Assembly: GCA_900708905.1 (NCBI GenBank)
Contig: CAADRB010000011.1
Coordinates: forward strand, 881,035 to 945,034
DNA length: 64,000 nt
Source: Hymenolepis diminuta
Lineage: Eukaryota > Platyhelminthes > Cestoda > Cyclophyllidea > Hymenolepididae
Direction: 5' to 3'
Below are positions 62,229 to 64,000 of the stretch, in pieces. The notes beneath the pieces were generated by a model. It was not told the DNA's origin and searched no databases. It saw nothing but the letters and a program-made list of their open reading frames with translations. Position 1 is the stretch's first letter. Each line of letters opens with the position of its first letter. Position numbers and translations under genes: made by a program.

Positions 62229-64000
62229 GCTAAGAAACGCCTAAAACCTAGTAAAGAAAATTGGCATAGAATGCAACCGAGGCGGATGGAAGGCCATATC
62301 AAATAATTAGAAAGCAGCCTTACCAATTACAATGAGCAATCTGTGAAAATTTATAACCTTCTCAATACTTTATATGTTTTGCGATAATTTTGTAACCAAT
62401 CAACAGAGACAATTGATTCCATTTACTCGAATCCGCCAATCAATGCACCCCGATTTAGCGCGCCAATTTCCGCGTGCTAAATTTGTATCACGGTGCGATG
62501 ATCGATAACCAAAGCATCGCAGTTGATGAGAGTCATAATCGAATCAGCTTCTCAACTAAAATTTAGATCTACTAAAAATTTTCATACTCTCCTCGTAGTG
62601 TTAACTTATTCTTCTCTGATTAGAAGAATATTATACAACTGCTTCGAATGTTAAGTTCGCTTACCAATACTCCCCACTTGACCAATCTAATATTATTGTT
62701 ATGTATTACACGTTTGGTACAAAAATAATATCGTTTATCATAATGTTTACTGAGGAGTGGATAATAGGAGTTCAATCTCGAAACCAAGATTCATACACAC
62801 ATCCAGTTTCTTTAATAGCCGGTTTCTGTGCTAACAAGTACATAATTCCCCGACTTTTCAGAGCGTTTGGTTTGGAATTGTCTTCTGAGACATATGGAGA
62901 ATATTAAAGTGACCGTTGGTACTCATAAGCAAGGATTCATATTCATTCAGCTAAAATGCTTCTCGTTGCCGAAGACAGCGTGCACTTGAACGAACCAAAT
63001 TCAAGGGGTTGGGTGGTGCCTATACTCCCATCATGAGAGTAATGGAGACGTTATTTGACATCAGCTAGCAAGACTCTCCCTTTCAATGACCAATATAACT
63101 GAATAATACTAACTCACATTATCTTAACATAGCTAAACTCACTCAGGGTAAATTGATCGGATATCTATCGTATAGATCCGCAAACAAAATACCCTCATGT
63201 AGTGGTATTTATGATGCTTTTGGTTGTGTATTTCCAAAGGTATCAGAAAATAACTGATATCTATGTGATATTGGATTAGCCAATATAGGATTCTTTCAGC
63301 TATGATTGGAAAATGATGGCATGCAACAATTTTGTGAATGAATATTATCAATATATATGAAATCATTGACGTCAGCCTACCATGATTTAACAGAGTTTGA
63401 CTTTCATCCTCCACAATAGGAGGACATGTGGAATGTAAAATCTTTCCAACTTTAGTAAGCGAGGGTTGAGCAACTTGCGCAGATACACAACTGATGCTTT
63501 GAAAGAAAACCTGATGCATTTGCAATAATCACTAACGGCCATAAATTGGGTGGTTTCAGAAAGTCTCATGGACACTTGATGAAAGTTGGTATGGACAAAG
63601 GTGACACATATAACTCTATCAGTTTCAGGACTTCATTTTATTTAAACAGATCCGTTCGTGTATTCGTCCTATTTCTTCTGTTTTAAATACAAGTCAAAGA
63701 ATGTTCGACTGTGCTGGCTGGTACTGCTAAGTACATAAAATGGCTGTCTGCTTGATACTAGAAAAGCATGAAAAGCAATAAAACGATTTGCATCAAATTT
63801 GAATTCCGATCAGTGCGAATTCGTGCTTTATCAAACACTACTACAACCATTTTCATCACCTAAATATCGGAACATATGTCCTGGAAATATTTGAGTTCAT
63901 AGTTTCTACAAGCAGAAGATTGAAGTAAAAATGAATTTAGATTACAACTAAGCAGTCTGTACATATTGACTTAAACGGAATTTCATATCATCCATTTACT
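62229..64000. other. Region upstream of La-motif copy B, no supported gene
   Basis: Contains the presumed promoter and 5' UTR of copy B just above 62,228. A less AT-rich patch (cgatttagcgcgccaatttccgcg, about 62,450-62,475) may mark it. Frames beyond have no splice context or family resemblance. Confidence 0.4.

Overview
This is a nuclear eukaryotic window. It is AT-rich, with spliced genes, a 710-base assembly gap and long repeat-bearing intergenic stretches. Every multi-exon gene below was assembled by hand from GT-AG boundaries with matching reading phases. The combination of very short introns (39 and 52 bases in one gene) beside multi-kilobase ones, AT-richness, and multi-FnIII membrane proteins with cysteine-paired domains suggests a parasitic flatworm, perhaps a tapeworm. 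No species can be named from the sequence alone.

Layout. (1) 1-4.0 kb: no gene seen. (2) 4.05-4.66 kb, plus: a 178-residue protein with a FAR1/ZSWIM-type zinc-binding DNA-binding domain and no transposase or SWIM part. (3) 8.6-23.7 kb, plus: a 14-exon gene for a 'headless' myosin. A unique polar N-terminus joins directly to one IQ motif and a long coiled-coil rod with a Ser/Pro tail; no motor domain is present. (4) 23.7-31.9 kb: no gene, one assembly gap, interspersed repeats. (5) 31.9-32.9 kb, plus: a small protein with one BET-like bromodomain. (6) 38.5-40.4 kb, plus: a La-motif protein (LARP1-like copy A). (7) 40.4-47.6 kb: no clear gene, repeats, one orphan exon candidate. (8) 48.1-54.25 kb, minus: the 3' part of a type I membrane protein with at least four FnIII domains, with a decayed FnIII exon at 56.9-57.2 kb. 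(9) 60.0-62.2 kb, minus: a second La-motif protein (copy B), a paralogue of copy A with the same exon design. (10) 62.2-64 kb: no gene seen.

How the genes relate. Copies A and B are an inverted paralogous pair 20 kb apart. They share intron phases, a basic KK-x-KR block after the first intron, a conserved pre-La region and the La motif, but neither shows the C-terminal DM15 region of canonical LARP1. The bromodomain, FAR1-like and La-motif genes would act on chromatin, DNA and mRNA respectively; the myosin rod and FnIII protein are structural or surface proteins. Nothing in the sequence indicates that the six genes form one pathway. At least five families of interspersed repeats occur as two recognisable copies each.
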